64,000 bases of DNA, taken from Rhodobacterales bacterium HKCCA1288. Its GTDB lineage: Bacteria > Pseudomonadota > Alphaproteobacteria > Rhodobacterales > Rhodobacteraceae. The notes under the pieces are model-generated. The model was not told where the DNA came from, ran no database searches, and was given only the letters and a program-made list of their open reading frames with translations. The stretch spans positions 1 through 64,000 of the forward strand of contig CP065161.1 of NCBI GenBank assembly GCA_015693905.1, written 5' to 3'. The translations under genes were made by a program, and so were the position numbers. This document shows, one piece after another, positions 63,758 to 64,000 of this stretch (positions are counted from its first letter, which is position 1; every line of letters begins with the position of its first letter).

Positions 63758-64000
63758 ATGACATATCATTACCCTCATCGGGCGTCTGCTGGCGCTCGTC
63801 TTTCTTCTGCTGCGCAATCCAATGGTTCCAATGAAGATCACTCGATCGATGGAGTAATCGCGACCCTCTACGGAGATTATGAGTTGATCATCGATGGCTG
63901 CCTCGGGGGAGACCCTGAGTTAAAGCGCAAGGTCGCTCGTGCAGACCGTAATGGTCGAGGCGGCCTACCGATCCTCTTGAATGCCATTGCGAACCGCAGG
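63758..64000 (+). CDS. Unrecognised protein, N-terminal 81 codons, runs off the window
   Basis: Open from ATG 63758 to the last base with no stop. A GGAAA stretch lies a few bases upstream. The protein starts MTYHYPHRASAGARLSSAAQ, then an acidic/hydrophobic part (DHSIDGVIATLYGDYELIID), and KRKVARADRNGRGGLPILLN near the cut. The reading frame has a natural mix of residues and no rare-codon run, so it is probably real. I recognise no family. By position it is the first gene after the iteron-like region of the putative mobile element. Confidence 0.55.
   Translation, partial: MTYHYPHRASAGARLSSAAQSNGSNEDHSIDGVIATLYGDYELIIDGCLGGDPELKRKVARADRNGRGGLPILLNAIANRR

Overview
The window is chromosomal DNA from an alphaproteobacterium, almost certainly order Rhodobacterales. 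The evidence is a dcw (division and cell wall) cluster in the order mraZ-rsmH-ftsL-ftsI-murE-murF-mraY-murD-ftsW-murG-murC-murB-ddl-ftsQ-ftsA-ftsZ, followed by lpxC-bamD-recN. There is also a class A RNase P RNA, an aa3-type ctaD, gatA/gatC, and an XRE regulator and a DUF2256 protein of the kinds common in that group. Coding DNA is GC-rich and dense. Many genes overlap by ATGA or TAATG, and several convergent pairs overlap at their stop codons.

Layout. (1) 1-376: 3' end of an Mrp/ApbC Fe-S carrier. (2) 377-943: long leader upstream of mraZ with a strong intrinsic terminator and possible MraZ boxes, a candidate counterpart of the UpsM sRNA leader of Rhodobacter sphaeroides. (3) 944-21751: dcw cluster covering nearly the whole cytoplasmic peptidoglycan precursor pathway, lipid I/II synthesis, septal synthase/transpeptidase (FtsW/FtsI), FtsL/Q/A and the FtsZ ring. 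It is interrupted between murC and murB by a 537-codon gene of unknown function with uneven base composition. (4) 22001-25594: lpxC (lipid A), bamD (outer-membrane assembly) and recN (repair). (5) 25591-32592: flavin monooxygenase, AlkB-like membrane di-iron enzyme, ftsY, EamA transporter, yciB, rluB, tadA, and rnpB on the minus strand. (6) 32603-41740: amidase plus lipoprotein pair, gatCA, chrA, rpmG, BI-1 protein, quinone reductase, XRE regulator, hisN and a CAP-like lipoprotein. (7) 41746-52987: EamA transporter, ilvC diverging from two overlapping Lrp-type regulators, DUF2256, glcB, a secreted glycosidase-RTX protein, a GlcG/RidA/PuuD-like trio, a HAD phosphatase and a GntR regulator. (8) 52980-61581: MshEN-glycosyltransferase fusion, carA, yqeY, DUF2244, ctaD, lipB, a membrane LytTR regulator and a DUF2306 protein. 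(9) 61609-64000: tRNA-Leu(GAG) and the start of an apparent mobile region.

The strongest unexplained structure is in region 9. An intact tyrosine integrase gene is bracketed by a perfect 100-bp inverted repeat, whose outer end is the last 14 bases of the tRNA-Leu gene (TCTCGACCGC plus ACCA). A normal tRNA-integrated island would have direct, not inverted, att copies. Beyond it lies a gene-poor, less GC-rich stretch with a run of repeats spaced about 23 bp (core GGTnATCT), dyads, and the beginning of an unrecognised gene that leaves the window. This looks like the left edge of an island or integrative plasmid/phage with an unusual, possibly invertible, integrase cassette; an assembly artefact has to be excluded.

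Other accessory items are the dcw-embedded unknown gene, the glycosidase-RTX protein, the MshEN-GT2 fusion preceded by a near-CtrA box, and the Lrp pair facing ilvC across an AT-rich dyad. All assignments were made by reading the sequence; no database search was run.
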